From Photobacterium indicum (GTDB lineage Bacteria > Pseudomonadota > Gammaproteobacteria > Enterobacterales > Vibrionaceae), in assembly GCF_003026215.1 (NCBI RefSeq), contig NZ_PYOC01000005.1:186001-250000 (forward strand): 64,000 nt of DNA, written 5' to 3'. The notes beneath the pieces are model-generated. The model was not told where the DNA came from and made no database searches. It saw only the letters and a list, made by a program, of their open reading frames with translations. This document shows, piece after piece, positions 45,942 to 55,068 of the stretch. Positions within the stretch are counted from its first letter, which is position 1. Each line of letters starts with the position of its first letter. Made by a program: the position numbers and the translations under genes.

Positions 45942-46358
45942 TTATTCTCGGAAAACACACAAGGTTAAATGAAGCCGTCGGGTAGGGGGGATGGGTTCAG
46001 TTAAAACGAGAATGCGGTATTGCATCGTACTAAGCCAAGCGAGTACAACAATCAATAGTGATATAAAAATGAGGGCATGTTCAAAAGAGTGTTGATGAAC
46101 TTGAAGTAGGTGATCTGTCATGTCACATTGCTTGTCAGTCGCTCCATCAATGTTGCTATCACTTGTATTCGCTGTTGATCCCCACTTTGAGCTGGCAGTC
46201 TTTTCATTGATAATAGATGCTTCAGATGAACGGTTATCAGCACTCATTGGGCACGACGATATAAAACCAGCCCGTTGTCCTAAACAGACAACGATAACTA
46301 GCCAAACCATAACCAGTGACCATTTTGCAATGCGGTGATTCCTCACCCCAAAAGACAT
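45942..46358 (-). CDS. Small membrane protein upstream of scsB, unknown
   Basis: A 138-residue protein with an N-terminal membrane segment (WSLVMVWLVIVVCLG), a middle region with Cys in ISSCPMSADN and KQCDMTDHLLQVHQHSFEH, and a second membrane segment (ALIFISLLIVVLAWLS). The CPM and His-rich stretch resemble small copper-related DUF2946-type proteins, but the match is weak. It is 68 bases upstream of the scsB start on the same strand, so probably co-transcribed. Confidence 0.6.
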   Translation of the reverse strand: MSFGVRNHRIAKWSLVMVWLVIVVCLGQRAGFISSCPMSADNRSSEASIINEKTASSKWGSTANTSDSNIDGATDKQCDMTDHLLQVHQHSFEHALIFISLLIVVLAWLSTMQYRILVLTEPIPPTRRLHLTLCVFRE

Positions 46359-46801
46359 ACTGATAGCAAACCTTTTATCTTTGATTAGTAATAACGCAAA
46401 TTACAGGAGCAGATTCAATCTCGAAGTGCATAACTGTAAAAGCCGTATTGTATTTCATAATGTTCATCTGACCATAAAACAGCAGCATTTGTTTCAATTA
46501 TTTTGAAATAATTAATAAAGCCCCTATTTTATACGTGAACCTCAAGTTATTTGTGTTTGAAGACATAACAATGGCGCACATTTAGAGAGAACGTTCACAA
46601 TATTGCGCCAGATATGCAACTAGTTTCTTTCGTTGCTGGTTTATTTCCATTCCTGAACTATCTTTTCAGCACATATCATCGAATGGACGTTCGTGGTAGT
46701 ACACATGATATTCGATGGAGTGATGTCAATGACCATTCTTTCAAATTTTGTTTGCAATGGTCACTTTCGTGTATCCATATACCAATAAGAAAGGATTCAT
46801 C
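46359..46801. other. Divergent spacer between scs genes and lipoxygenase
   Basis: About 440 AT-rich bases. It must hold the divergent promoters. An open frame from 46614 overlaps the lipoxygenase start in another frame and does not look coding. No operator identified. Confidence 0.3.
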
Positions 46802-48646
46802 ATGTTTAACTTATTTCCACGTAAACATCCGTCACTTCCGCAAAATGATAGCCAGCGACAGCAAGAAAAGCGTCGTAACCAACTGGAAAATACACAAGAA
46901 AAATATATTTGGGATCTTGAACACCCCAATGTAGCGCCTGTTCCAATGGTAAAAGAAGTGCCTAAAGAAGCTGATCCTACTTTAATTTGGGGGATCACTG
47001 TATTGAAGGTTTTAGTACCTATTGTGGAGAACCTGGCTGCTAACGTAAAAGATGCCGCAGAGCTGGTAGAAATAAAAGAAGGTTTGAGCGAAGTTTCAAA
47101 AGCGGTAGGGAGCTTGAAGCCAGGGCAGCAGTGGAGCTTAATTACTAACACAACGAAGATGTTGAAATCATTAGTCGACTTGTATCTTAGGTTGGTTAGT
47201 TCAGAGGTGAAGGAATACCATGAAGATGCAGGGTTACAAGCTTATAAAGATCTGTTCCAAAAGATCCCATTACCAGCAGTCGCAGATGTTTTCCAAGAAA
47301 ATGATGTCTTCGCTCGTTACCGGGTTGCAGGGCAAAACCCAATGCTAATAAAAGGTGTTTCCAGCCTACCAGATAACTTTCCGGTAAGCGAAACGGGGTA
47401 TCAAAAAGTAATGGGAGCGAATGACACGTTAGCAGAAGCTCTGGCGGAAAAGCGGGTTTACCTTTTGGATTACTATGAACTAGAGGGAGTGGTCGATAAT
47501 CCTCAAGGTCCAGAGAAGCAAGTATTCGCACCTATTGCTCTATTTGCAATTCCCAAAAATGACAAATCACTGACTCCCGTTGCTATTCAGAGTGGTCAAA
47601 GCAAGGATGATTTTTCGATCACCTATGCAGTTGATAATAATGATAATTATCCGGAGTACTGGCAGTGGCAAGCCGCTATGTCTTTGGTTCAAGTGGCTGA
47701 TGGTAATTATCACGAACTTTTTGTACATCTCGGTCGTACGCACTTGATTATTGAAGCGTTTACCATTGCAACGAATCGCTGTCTTGCTGAATCACACCCG
47801 ATTCATGTGTTACTGCTTCCTCATTTCGAAGGAACCTTATTTATTAATAATAGTGCTGCAGGTTCTTTGATTGCTTCGGGGGGGCCTATTGATGATATTT
47901 TTGGTGGGAAAATTGAATCAACGCAATTAGCAGCAGGAACAGATCGGCTTGAACTCGATTTCTATGGCTATATGTTGCCAAATGATTTGGCTACACGCCA
48001 AGTAGATAACAAAGATTTCTTGCCTGACTACCCATATCGCGACGATGCCCTTTTGATTTGGGATGCGATTCAGAGTTGGACTACAGAATATATTAATGTT
48101 TACTATGCCGATGATGCAGCAGTAACTGACGATTATGAATTAACGACATGGACAGAGTCATTAATGACGGAAGGAGCAATCAAAGGGTTTAAACCTATCA
48201 CAACTCGGGAGCAGCTCTCGGAAGTGCTTACGATGGTCATTTTCACTTCCAGCGCACAACATGCAGCCGTTAATTTTCCTCAAAGTTCTTTGATGAGCTT
48301 CGCTCCTGCTGTAACCGGAGCTATTTGGGGAAAAGATCCGACAAACGTTCATACAAAGGAAGCCTGGCTACAAAACTTTCCTCCAATGCGAGAATCTCTA
48401 GAGCAGCTTTCATTGCTGCAAATATTAGGAGGCGTTTATTATCGTCAACTAGGTGAGTACCGTACTAATAACTTCCCGTATTTGGATTGGTTTGAGGATG
48501 ATAAGATCACAGGTGAAGGCGGACCGTTGAGTCAGTTCCAAGCCTCTTTGGCCGACATTGAAAAAACAATTAATATCCAGAATGAAACTCGTCAAGAGTA
48601 TAGTTTCTTGTTACCAAGTAAAATTCCACCAAGTATTAATATTTAA
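46802..48646 (+). CDS. Bacterial lipoxygenase
   Basis: A 614-residue lipoxygenase; ATG 46802 has AGGA 6 bases upstream. The iron ligands are visible: His309 and His314 in FVHLGRTHLIIEAF (H-x4-H), His487 and Asn491 in SSAQHAAVNFPQ (H-x3-N), and a C-terminal Ile614 (SINI). Other family motifs are LLLPHFEGTLFINN and ASGGPIDDIFGG. It would add O2 to polyunsaturated fatty acids. There is no PLAT domain and no obvious signal peptide, so location is uncertain. It has its own terminator. Such genes are rare in bacteria. Confidence 0.9.
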   Translation: MFNLFPRKHPSLPQNDSQRQQEKRRNQLENTQEKYIWDLEHPNVAPVPMVKEVPKEADPTLIWGITVLKVLVPIVENLAANVKDAAELVEIKEGLSEVSKAVGSLKPGQQWSLITNTTKMLKSLVDLYLRLVSSEVKEYHEDAGLQAYKDLFQKIPLPAVADVFQENDVFARYRVAGQNPMLIKGVSSLPDNFPVSETGYQKVMGANDTLAEALAEKRVYLLDYYELEGVVDNPQGPEKQVFAPIALFAIPKNDKSLTPVAIQSGQSKDDFSITYAVDNNDNYPEYWQWQAAMSLVQVADGNYHELFVHLGRTHLIIEAFTIATNRCLAESHPIHVLLLPHFEGTLFINNSAAGSLIASGGPIDDIFGGKIESTQLAAGTDRLELDFYGYMLPNDLATRQVDNKDFLPDYPYRDDALLIWDAIQSWTTEYINVYYADDAAVTDDYELTTWTESLMTEGAIKGFKPITTREQLSEVLTMVIFTSSAQHAAVNFPQSSLMSFAPAVTGAIWGKDPTNVHTKEAWLQNFPPMRESLEQLSLLQILGGVYYRQLGEYRTNNFPYLDWFEDDKITGEGGPLSQFQASLADIEKTINIQNETRQEYSFLLPSKIPPSINI

Positions 48647-48659
48647 GCCTTAAGTCGGT

Positions 48660-48687
48660 AAAGGCGAGAGGTAAACTCTCGCCTTTA
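48660..48687 (+). terminator. Lipoxygenase terminator
   Basis: AAAGGCGAGAG-GTAAA-CTCTCGCCTTT, 14 bases after the stop. Confidence 0.8.
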
Positions 48688-48854
48688 TAATACCAATCTA
48701 AATAAGTACCTGATCATTATTGCTGGTTAAAATCGATAATAACTACATTAGAAATTTTATAATTAGAACCACTAGTTATTTCAATTTCTGTCTTGTTTTT
48801 ACCGATTCTCCCTGCGTAAATTTATGACCATTTACTTATTCAGATTGGTATAAT
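48687..48854. repeat. 168-bp MITE-like element
   Basis: Ends ATAATACCAATCTAAATAAG (48687) and, on the other strand, ATTATACCAATCTGAATAAG (from 48854): about 19 of 21 bases are inverted-repeat matches. The interior has no gene. It looks like a small non-autonomous transposable element, a type common in Vibrionaceae intergenic DNA. Confidence 0.7.
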
Positions 48855-48942
48855 CCTAAACTTCAGATCGCCTTTTTGCCGTTGTGAGTGGCATTTCTTT
48901 TGTGAGTAGCATTGCCGGTTAAGGGGCTTTCCTTAAAAGAAG

Positions 48943-49086
48943 CTAAGCAATTTTGCGCGTTGTATTTTCAGGTTGGTTAATAAACTCGGAGTGAAGAGCA
49001 CAGATCGCCGCTTTGTAATATTTGTCTTCCACAACAAACTGTACGTTAACATTACGCATGGATGAGTGGGCAGCTATTGGTGAAAT
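48943..49086 (-). other. In-frame continuation of the aspartokinase beyond its TAG stop
   Basis: Immediately after the TAG that ends the 424-residue aspartokinase, the same frame runs another 47 codons to a second TAG. It reads ISPIAAHSSMRNVNVQFVVE, then KAAICALHSEF, which is the usual C-terminal ACT domain of this enzyme. With this part the protein would be about 472 residues, the normal length. It is not an overlapping new gene. Confidence 0.85.
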
Positions 49087-50361
49087 CTACTTGTCTGTTA
49101 AGGCGAGTATGCCTTTGCTTAAAGCAGTATTGGTATTGATAGAGGCTCCAATAATTGAAATTAGCGCGACCATGCAGCCTGTAATCGTCGAATTTGGGTA
49201 GCGTTTTTCTGCTTTATAAAGCAGTTTGTTTAAGATTTCTTTACCGCCACTTAAGTAGTAGGTAATAGAGTTGGCGTTCATCTCTTTACCAATTAATTTC
49301 ACTCTGGCGTCTGATATTATTTCCATCATTTCGTAGCTTACATTATCAACCTTACCAACCATGGCTTGATCAAAAATGTGTAGGGCAAAGACTTTACTTT
49401 TACCTGCAATGATCTCTACTCTCTCAGCGTCAGGTAGGTAATTTTGTGAAATCAGTGTGCCCTGATGTTCGGGTTCAAAGGTATTTTTGATACGTAATTC
49501 AATGTTATTTTGGCGTAGCCCAGACGCTGCATTGGGGTGGATCGCCTCCATTCCTAAATTGGCCAGTTGATCGGCAACATCAAAGTTGGTATGTCCCATA
49601 GGAAATACGTTTTCTGGACCGACGACGCGAGGGTCGGCACTGCTTAGGTGATATTCCTTATGGATGATGGCCTGAGTAGCGTGCGTTAAACAAGCAATAC
49701 GACTAAAGGTAATTTCGCTGTAGCCGCGATCATAGGTTTTCATCAGTCCTTCATCACAGTAGGCATAACCTGTGACTATAGGCAGCTCTTTAGTGACATC
49801 AATATTGGCAAAAGCACGTTTGATGACGTCATCTAGGCTGCCATAGCTTTTGTTATCCCAACCGGACAAATCAACAAACGTGGCGTTAATGCCAAGGGTT
49901 TTTAATTTCAGGGCAGTGTTATAGGCACTGTGTGCCTCACCGAGCGACGATAGGAACTCTCTGATTTGAGGCAAATAATGACGTAAAGAGAATTGGCCGT
50001 ACTGACAAGTTTCTATAATGTTAGTGATACAGCTTACTGCATCAGTGATCCTTAATTTGATAAATTTATCGGCACGTCTACGATTAAGGGGATCGGCAAA
50101 CATATTTTCGTTGACGAGTAGCATACGCATTTCTAAATCGGCAACAGCTTTTAGCCATGTTTCATCACGCTTGGCAATATACTGGTAAATTCCGGGTTTT
50201 CCAGAACGTTTGCACTCTAGCAGCGCATCGGTGATACCGCCGTAAGCAGATACCACAAAAACGCGATTATAGGGAGATTTAGGGCGTAGCATTATGTTAT
50301 CTAAGATAGCATCGAATGCTGACATTGATGTACCGCCGATTTTCTCTACGGTATAACTCAT
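49087..50361 (-). CDS. Ectoine-type aspartokinase, interrupted by an amber stop
   Basis: A 424-residue aspartate kinase (Ask_Ect type), the last gene of ectABC-ask. The N-terminal VEKIGGTSMSAFDA is the kinase motif, and YDRGYSEITFSRIA and HTNFDVADQLANLGMEAIHP follow. The reading frame meets TAG at 49087-49089 after ALTDK, but coding potential continues in the same frame to 48943. The loss would remove most of the second ACT domain. AAAGGA precedes ATG 50361. The gene may be a recent pseudogene, a readthrough case or a sequencing error. It normally supplies aspartyl phosphate for ectoine. Confidence 0.88.
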   Translation of the reverse strand: MSYTVEKIGGTSMSAFDAILDNIMLRPKSPYNRVFVVSAYGGITDALLECKRSGKPGIYQYIAKRDETWLKAVADLEMRMLLVNENMFADPLNRRRADKFIKLRITDAVSCITNIIETCQYGQFSLRHYLPQIREFLSSLGEAHSAYNTALKLKTLGINATFVDLSGWDNKSYGSLDDVIKRAFANIDVTKELPIVTGYAYCDEGLMKTYDRGYSEITFSRIACLTHATQAIIHKEYHLSSADPRVVGPENVFPMGHTNFDVADQLANLGMEAIHPNAASGLRQNNIELRIKNTFEPEHQGTLISQNYLPDAERVEIIAGKSKVFALHIFDQAMVGKVDNVSYEMMEIISDARVKLIGKEMNANSITYYLSGGKEILNKLLYKAEKRYPNSTITGCMVALISIIGASINTNTALSKGILALTDK

Positions 50362-50429
50362 GAGGGAATCCTTTACTCATTTTATTACATCTGGGAAAAG
50401 GGGGCATTGATTGCCCCTTGGGAAGAGGG

Positions 50430-50816
50430 TTATTCCACTAACGGATATACGCCATGTTCGTTATGGACCTCAGCACCAGTAATCGGTGGGTTAAACACAC
50501 AAGCCATTACCATCTCTTTGTCTTTATAGGCTCGTAAGTAATGTTCATCATTCTTATCTAAGATATATAATGTCCCTGGATCAATTGGGTAGGTTTTATC
50601 GCCGATCACTTCGATCTCACCTTCGCCGGAAATACAGTAAACTGACTCTAAGTGGTTCTGGTAATGAATATGTGTTTCGGTGTTGTCATAGATGGTGGTG
50701 ATATGAAATGAAAACCCCATCTTGTCGTCTTTTAATAGCATACGGATACTTTCCCAGTTGTCCGATACTATACGGCGTTCGCTGTTTTTACACTCTTCCA
50801 GAGTTCTTACAATCAT
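50430..50816 (-). CDS. ectC: Ectoine synthase
   Basis: A 128-residue cupin protein, the normal length for EctC. It has the metal/substrate motifs [22 protein letters not shown] and [13 protein letters not shown], and starts [23 protein letters not shown], typical of the family. It closes N-gamma-acetyl-diaminobutyrate into ectoine, a compatible solute for high salt. It is preceded by ectB (11-base gap) and followed by the aspartokinase (68-base gap). Confidence 0.95.
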   Translation of the reverse strand: MIVRTLEECKNSERRIVSDNWESIRMLLKDDKMGFSFHITTIYDNTETHIHYQNHLESVYCISGEGEIEVIGDKTYPIDPGTLYILDKNDEHYLRAYKDKEMVMACVFNPPITGAEVHNEHGVYPLVE

Positions 50817-50827
50817 GTTTAAGGCCC

Positions 50828-52093
50828 TTAAGAAGCTTTCTTGATCAGTTTTGTGGCAATGACATCTACTGCCTGTTCGAAAATATGCAATCCTTGCTCA
50901 AGCTCGGACTCACTAATAGTGAGTGGGCAGAAGAATTTAACGATTTCGTCATTTGGGCCTGCAGTTTCAATTACCATACCTTTGTCGAAACATGTTCTGG
51001 CGATAGCTGATGAAATGGAGCCGTTCTTGCATTCGATACCTTGCATCAGACCTCGACCTTTACCGCGGATAAATAGTGACGGATAACGGCGTAGGGTGCG
51101 TTGAATTGCGGTGTTGACTTGGTTTGCACGCTGGTTGATATGCTGTTCAAATTCACCGTTTGCCCAGTAAGTTGTAATGGCTTTCGTTGCGGTAACAAAG
51201 GCATGGTTATTACCACGGAAAGTACCGTTATGTTCACCTGGTTGCCATATGTCGAGCTCAGGCTTAAGTAGAACTAGCGCCATTGGTAATCCATAGCCAC
51301 TGATTGATTTGGACAAAGTAACGATGTCTGGCTTGATACCTGAAGGTTCAAAACTAAAAAAGGTGCCCGTGCGGCCACAGCCAGCTTGAATATCGTCGAC
51401 AATCAGTAGGATTTTGTGCTGCTTACAAATGGTGCTCAGTCGTTTCAGCCATTCAGTGGAAGCAACATTCAGCCCACCTTCACCTTGTACCGTTTCAAGT
51501 AATACTGCTGCGGGTTTGTCTAAACCACTTGAGTTATCGTTCAGCATTGTTTCGAATAAAGCCAGACCATCAACGCCAGCGTAGCCTTCGTACGGAAGAC
51601 GTGAAGTGCCTATCAGAGGCATACCAGCACCGCCGCGGTGGTGCTGGTTCCCTGTTGCAGACAGTGCACCGATGGTACAACCGTGAAAGCCGTTGGTGAA
51701 AGTGACGATATTAATGCGGCCAGTTACTTTTCGTGCGAGCTTCATTGCTGCTTCTACGGCATTTGTGCCAGTAGGACCAGTGAACTGCACTTTGTAATCA
51801 AGATTTCGGGGGGAGAATATGTGATTACGAAGTGCGGTTAAAAATTCCGCTTTGGCTTTTGAGTGCATATCTAGGCCGTGGGTAATACCATCACAATCGA
51901 TGTAATCAAGTAGTGCTTGTTTTAGTACGTCATTGTTATGGCCGTAGTTCAACGAACCAGCGCCAGCAAGGAAGTCGAGGTAACGTTTACCATTATTGGT
52001 GTGTAGCCAACACCCTTTTGCAGATGAAAAAATAACAGGGAAGTTATTTGCATATGATTGCACATTTGATTCTTGTTTTTTGAAGATATCCAT
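50828..52093 (-). CDS. ectB: Diaminobutyrate-2-oxoglutarate transaminase
   Basis: A 421-residue PLP-dependent class III aminotransferase, matching EctB length. It has [22 protein letters not shown] (the phosphate-binding region), [20 protein letters not shown] (Asp for the pyridine ring), [21 protein letters not shown] with the PLP-binding Lys, and [14 protein letters not shown]. It makes L-2,4-diaminobutyrate from aspartate semialdehyde. It follows ectA by 23 bases. Confidence 0.95.
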   Translation of the reverse strand: MDIFKKQESNVQSYANNFPVIFSSAKGCWLHTNNGKRYLDFLAGAGSLNYGHNNDVLKQALLDYIDCDGITHGLDMHSKAKAEFLTALRNHIFSPRNLDYKVQFTGPTGTNAVEAAMKLARKVTGRINIVTFTNGFHGCTIGALSATGNQHHRGGAGMPLIGTSRLPYEGYAGVDGLALFETMLNDNSSGLDKPAAVLLETVQGEGGLNVASTEWLKRLSTICKQHKILLIVDDIQAGCGRTGTFFSFEPSGIKPDIVTLSKSISGYGLPMALVLLKPELDIWQPGEHNGTFRGNNHAFVTATKAITTYWANGEFEQHINQRANQVNTAIQRTLRRYPSLFIRGKGRGLMQGIECKNGSISSAIARTCFDKGMVIETAGPNDEIVKFFCPLTISESELEQGLHIFEQAVDVIATKLIKKAS

Positions 52094-52116
52094 ATTGGGA
52101 CCGTTTTTTCAATGAA

Positions 52117-52659
52117 TTAATGATTTTTGGTAAGAGGGATGTGATACAAGTATTCGGTATCGTGTTTACCTTTAAAGTGTTTGTGCTCGTCTAGAAAAGT
52201 TGTCACTGAACCATGGCTATTATTTTCCTCGTCCAGTTTCTTGAATAGGTTCCAAGAGCCTTGATTGTCTTTGGTAATTGTTGTTTCAATCGCCTTAATG
52301 TGCTCCAGGTTGTCGCGCATTAAAAGCTCTTTTAGCATATGAAATGCAAGCCCTTTCCCTCTGTGCTTGGGGGCTACGGCAACTTGCCAAATGAACAATT
52401 CATTATTATTTTCTGGCTTGAGGTAGCTAGATATAAAACCTGCTATTTCATCATTGCATTCTGCGATGATGCAGGTTTGTTTGAAGTGAGTAGATTGCAG
52501 AAAGTTACAGTAAGACGAGTTCACATCTAGAGGAGGGCATGACGCGATAAGCTTATGCGCTTGATCACCATCGCCAATACTTGGTGTTCTAAATACCCAT
52601 TTGTTTTCATCCTTGGCTAATATTGACGGGCATACAATCCAAGGTGCTGTCGTAATCAT
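52117..52659 (-). CDS. ectA: Diaminobutyrate acetyltransferase
   Basis: A 180-residue GNAT protein with KHRGKGLAFHMLKELL (acetyl-CoA loop) and ETTITKDNQGSWNLFKKLD, the EctA pattern. It acetylates diaminobutyrate at the gamma nitrogen. It is the first gene of the ectABC-ask operon. EctD (hydroxylase) is absent from the window. Confidence 0.93.
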   Translation of the reverse strand: MITTAPWIVCPSILAKDENKWVFRTPSIGDGDQAHKLIASCPPLDVNSSYCNFLQSTHFKQTCIIAECNDEIAGFISSYLKPENNNELFIWQVAVAPKHRGKGLAFHMLKELLMRDNLEHIKAIETTITKDNQGSWNLFKKLDEENNSHGSVTTFLDEHKHFKGKHDTEYLYHIPLTKNH

Positions 52660-52702
52660 TTTGCACCCATAATCCTTAGTGGTCTAAACAATCATGGCGT
52701 AA

Positions 52703-52730
52703 TCATTACACTCTGCACTGAATATATCAA
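52703..52730 (-). promoter_or_regulatory. Possible sigma70 promoter of the ectoine operon
   Basis: On the minus strand TTGATA (52730-52725), a 16-base spacer, then TAATGA (52708-52703), 44 bases before the ectA start. Spacer is one base short of ideal and the -10 is weak. Osmotic regulation is expected; no known operator was identified. Confidence 0.35.
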
Positions 52731-53053
52731 GTGTATACATGAATAATATTCTATCTATCCATATTATTTTATTGATTTTTATGATGAAAATATATTTTAT
52801 AGTATGTGGTTTAATGTTTTGTGTTCTAATTATTTTACGGGTTGGTGATTTAAGATGTTGAACAATTGCCTGTTGATCTTTATTGACAAAAGCCTTCGTG
52901 ATTAACCTTGCTTATTGCAATGGTGCAAGCTTGAATGAGGGGGGAATCTTACTGAATACAGCGTCGTCGTCAGGTGAAATGCAATCAAATTTTTCACAAG
53001 ATCGCTTGTATCGAGAATTATGGATGGGGTATCGTTTGATTTTTATGACAGAT
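52731..53053. other. Spacer between ectA and the QEGLA gene terminator
   Basis: About 320 bases, very AT-rich on the ectA side. A plus-strand open frame from 52883 runs into the QEGLA gene antisense and is not convincing. No clear regulatory motif beyond the promoter noted. Confidence 0.3.
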
Positions 53054-53076
53054 AAAAAAGCGACCGAAGTCGCTTT
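53054..53076 (-). terminator. Terminator of the ATP-grasp/QEGLA operon
   Basis: AAAGCGAC (53057-53064) pairs with GTCGCTTT (53069-53076) around a CGAA tetraloop; T's follow on the minus strand, 10 bases after the QEGLA gene stop. Confidence 0.8.
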
Positions 53077-53085
53077 AAATTGGTA

Positions 53086-55068
53086 TTACTTGATGGAATT
53101 TATTAAGAAATCCATTACCGGATCTGGTTCTTTCTTGATGCTAAGCGCTTTAGGTATGTATGTCGGCTTTTTCAAGATTTCTCGTGCAATCAGCTCATCT
53201 AGTAAAGCCTTCGATTCGAAGCCTGTTTTACCGACAAATAGCGAGGTTAAATCCCCTTGCTTATAGGCATGAATAGCATCTTTTAAGCCGCGCAAATATA
53301 AGAAATCTTTAGTGAAACCGCCACCACGATACGCACGTGTTGTAATGGTGAAGGCATCATCATCCGATAGCTTATGAACATGTTTTAAGGTATTGAATGT
53401 CGCACTAAAACTTTCACCATTTACCATCATATCAACAGCTATGACACGTAATGCGAGTGTTTTAAGACGGTGTAACGGGAAACTACCAGATAAAAACTCA
53501 CATAAGATCGCTAAGCCTTCTTGTGTGTGTGTATTGCCAGGTAGACCCAGTTTCAATACTTTAAGTGGCTGTGCATCTGAATTCACTGAAGTGACTAAGT
53601 GAACGCCTAATTCGTGGTGAATTAATGCGTCTAAGTCTCTTTGTGAGAACATACAGCCTGTGTTTACCTTTATACTGCGTCCACTCACCATTGCTCTTGC
53701 AATTAGCTGCTTTGAACCAACCACTTTACAGGTTAAGCCGTAATCATCTGCGGCATCTTTAAATGCTTGAATGGCTTCTGCTGCGCTAATTGTTGCTTCT
53801 GGTGGCTCTTGGTATTCGCAAGCATGAAGAATGAAATTTGCATTCGCAATATCTCGCTCATCTGGCTGACCATAGTAGCGTAAAGAGTTATATAAGAACT
53901 CATCGGTACCAATGTTGGTTAGCAAGTCGATACGAATCGCTAACTGGTCAATCACTTTACGATACATTTTTTGAATATCAGCATCGCGAATATCTTCAAC
54001 AGGTAAGCGGTATAATTGCTCACGAAACTTGTACGGATCCAAATCCAGTTGGCGATATGTAAATTGCGGCTGGTATGAATACGGGTTATGCAAGAAACGG
54101 CGTTTTTCTTGTTTTAAGTTCGTTGGGTTTATATAGCTTAATGTATTGATACCGCGAGATATCGCATAAAGTTGGCGATCAAGCTTGATCACTTCACGCG
54201 GTAGCTTAGAGGCCAATATATGGCTACCTGTTAAACGCTTTACTTTTGTTCGACGTAAAAGGGTAGAAGCTGCGTGCTCCGTGATAACCGTTTTCATCGA
54301 TTCATTCATTTTTTCAATCACAAGAGGGAAGCTTTCACCGCCCAACTCGCTCATGTACACTTTCTTGATTTCAATCGGTAAAATCAATGTATTGTTGAAG
54401 TGCTGATTAATAAACGTTGCTTGATATCCCATGCCTTTGAAAATATCATTTTCTTTAGCTGTTACGGCAATATTGGGCAGTTCAATGTTGCTTAAACCAT
54501 TTAACAGTTCATTAATTTCTTTACGCCAACGACGTGCATTAACTTGTTTTGTACCTACATTGAATGTGGGTGTTTCATTCTCAACGCGCTGATAGTTGTA
54601 TGAATGAATGTCGTACAGTAAACACAAGCCAAACTTGTTTTCTAATGTTGCGATTAAGCATTTAAGAATACGGTAATAACATGCATGTTTGTCATGAGAT
54701 GTTGTTTTTTCAGCATCTGTTAACGGTGTAGACCAAACATTTTTCCCCCATGCATCCTGATAAATACAGTGTTCAGGTGCACGGTTTAAGTCATATTCAT
54801 AGCGTGAGTCATCACCTTGTAACACGATAGGTAAAGATGAAATGAAATCACCAGTAAACGGATCTTCTTCGAAGTATCGTTCTTCTTCTGTTAATTCGCA
54901 TTTTGTCATTAACTCGCCACGTAGGCGGCTGCCGTTATGTATCGCTGTTGCAATGTACGGTTGATACTCACTGATACGAATAGTTAAACTACCGTCGTTT
55001 AGTTGTCCTTCAAAAGGGACGAGATGCTGGATCTTATCCAGCACCTCCTGCTCAGTTAGTTGTAGCAT
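53086..55068 (-). CDS. QEGLA-motif (DUF1704) protein with N-formylglutamate amidohydrolase-like N-terminal half
   Basis: A 660-residue protein; ATG 55068, with TTG 55074 as an alternative. The C-terminal half holds HHELGVH (His484-His490; HExxxH at 485-490) and, about 27 residues on, QEGLA in NTHTQEGLAILCEFLSG, the DUF1704 metallopeptidase-like signature. The N-terminal half, about residues 100-230, has LCLLYDIHSYNYQR, resembling N-formylglutamate amidohydrolase. It overlaps the ATP-grasp gene by 17 bases. Older names call it a flavohaemoglobin expression modulator; the biochemical role is unknown. Confidence 0.82.
   Translation of the reverse strand: MLQLTEQEVLDKIQHLVPFEGQLNDGSLTIRISEYQPYIATAIHNGSRLRGELMTKCELTEEERYFEEDPFTGDFISSLPIVLQGDDSRYEYDLNRAPEHCIYQDAWGKNVWSTPLTDAEKTTSHDKHACYYRILKCLIATLENKFGLCLLYDIHSYNYQRVENETPTFNVGTKQVNARRWRKEINELLNGLSNIELPNIAVTAKENDIFKGMGYQATFINQHFNNTLILPIEIKKVYMSELGGESFPLVIEKMNESMKTVITEHAASTLLRRTKVKRLTGSHILASKLPREVIKLDRQLYAISRGINTLSYINPTNLKQEKRRFLHNPYSYQPQFTYRQLDLDPYKFREQLYRLPVEDIRDADIQKMYRKVIDQLAIRIDLLTNIGTDEFLYNSLRYYGQPDERDIANANFILHACEYQEPPEATISAAEAIQAFKDAADDYGLTCKVVGSKQLIARAMVSGRSIKVNTGCMFSQRDLDALIHHELGVHLVTSVNSDAQPLKVLKLGLPGNTHTQEGLAILCEFLSGSFPLHRLKTLALRVIAVDMMVNGESFSATFNTLKHVHKLSDDDAFTITTRAYRGGGFTKDFLYLRGLKDAIHAYKQGDLTSLFVGKTGFESKALLDELIAREILKKPTYIPKALSIKKEPDPVMDFLINSIK

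Noticed and set aside
46614..46934. 106-codon frame overlapping the lipoxygenase start
   Set aside because: It is out of frame with the lipoxygenase, lacks a ribosome site and has no protein-like features.
52883..53266. 127-codon plus-strand frame antisense to the QEGLA gene end
   Set aside because: It spans the operon terminator and antisense coding sequence; no start signal.
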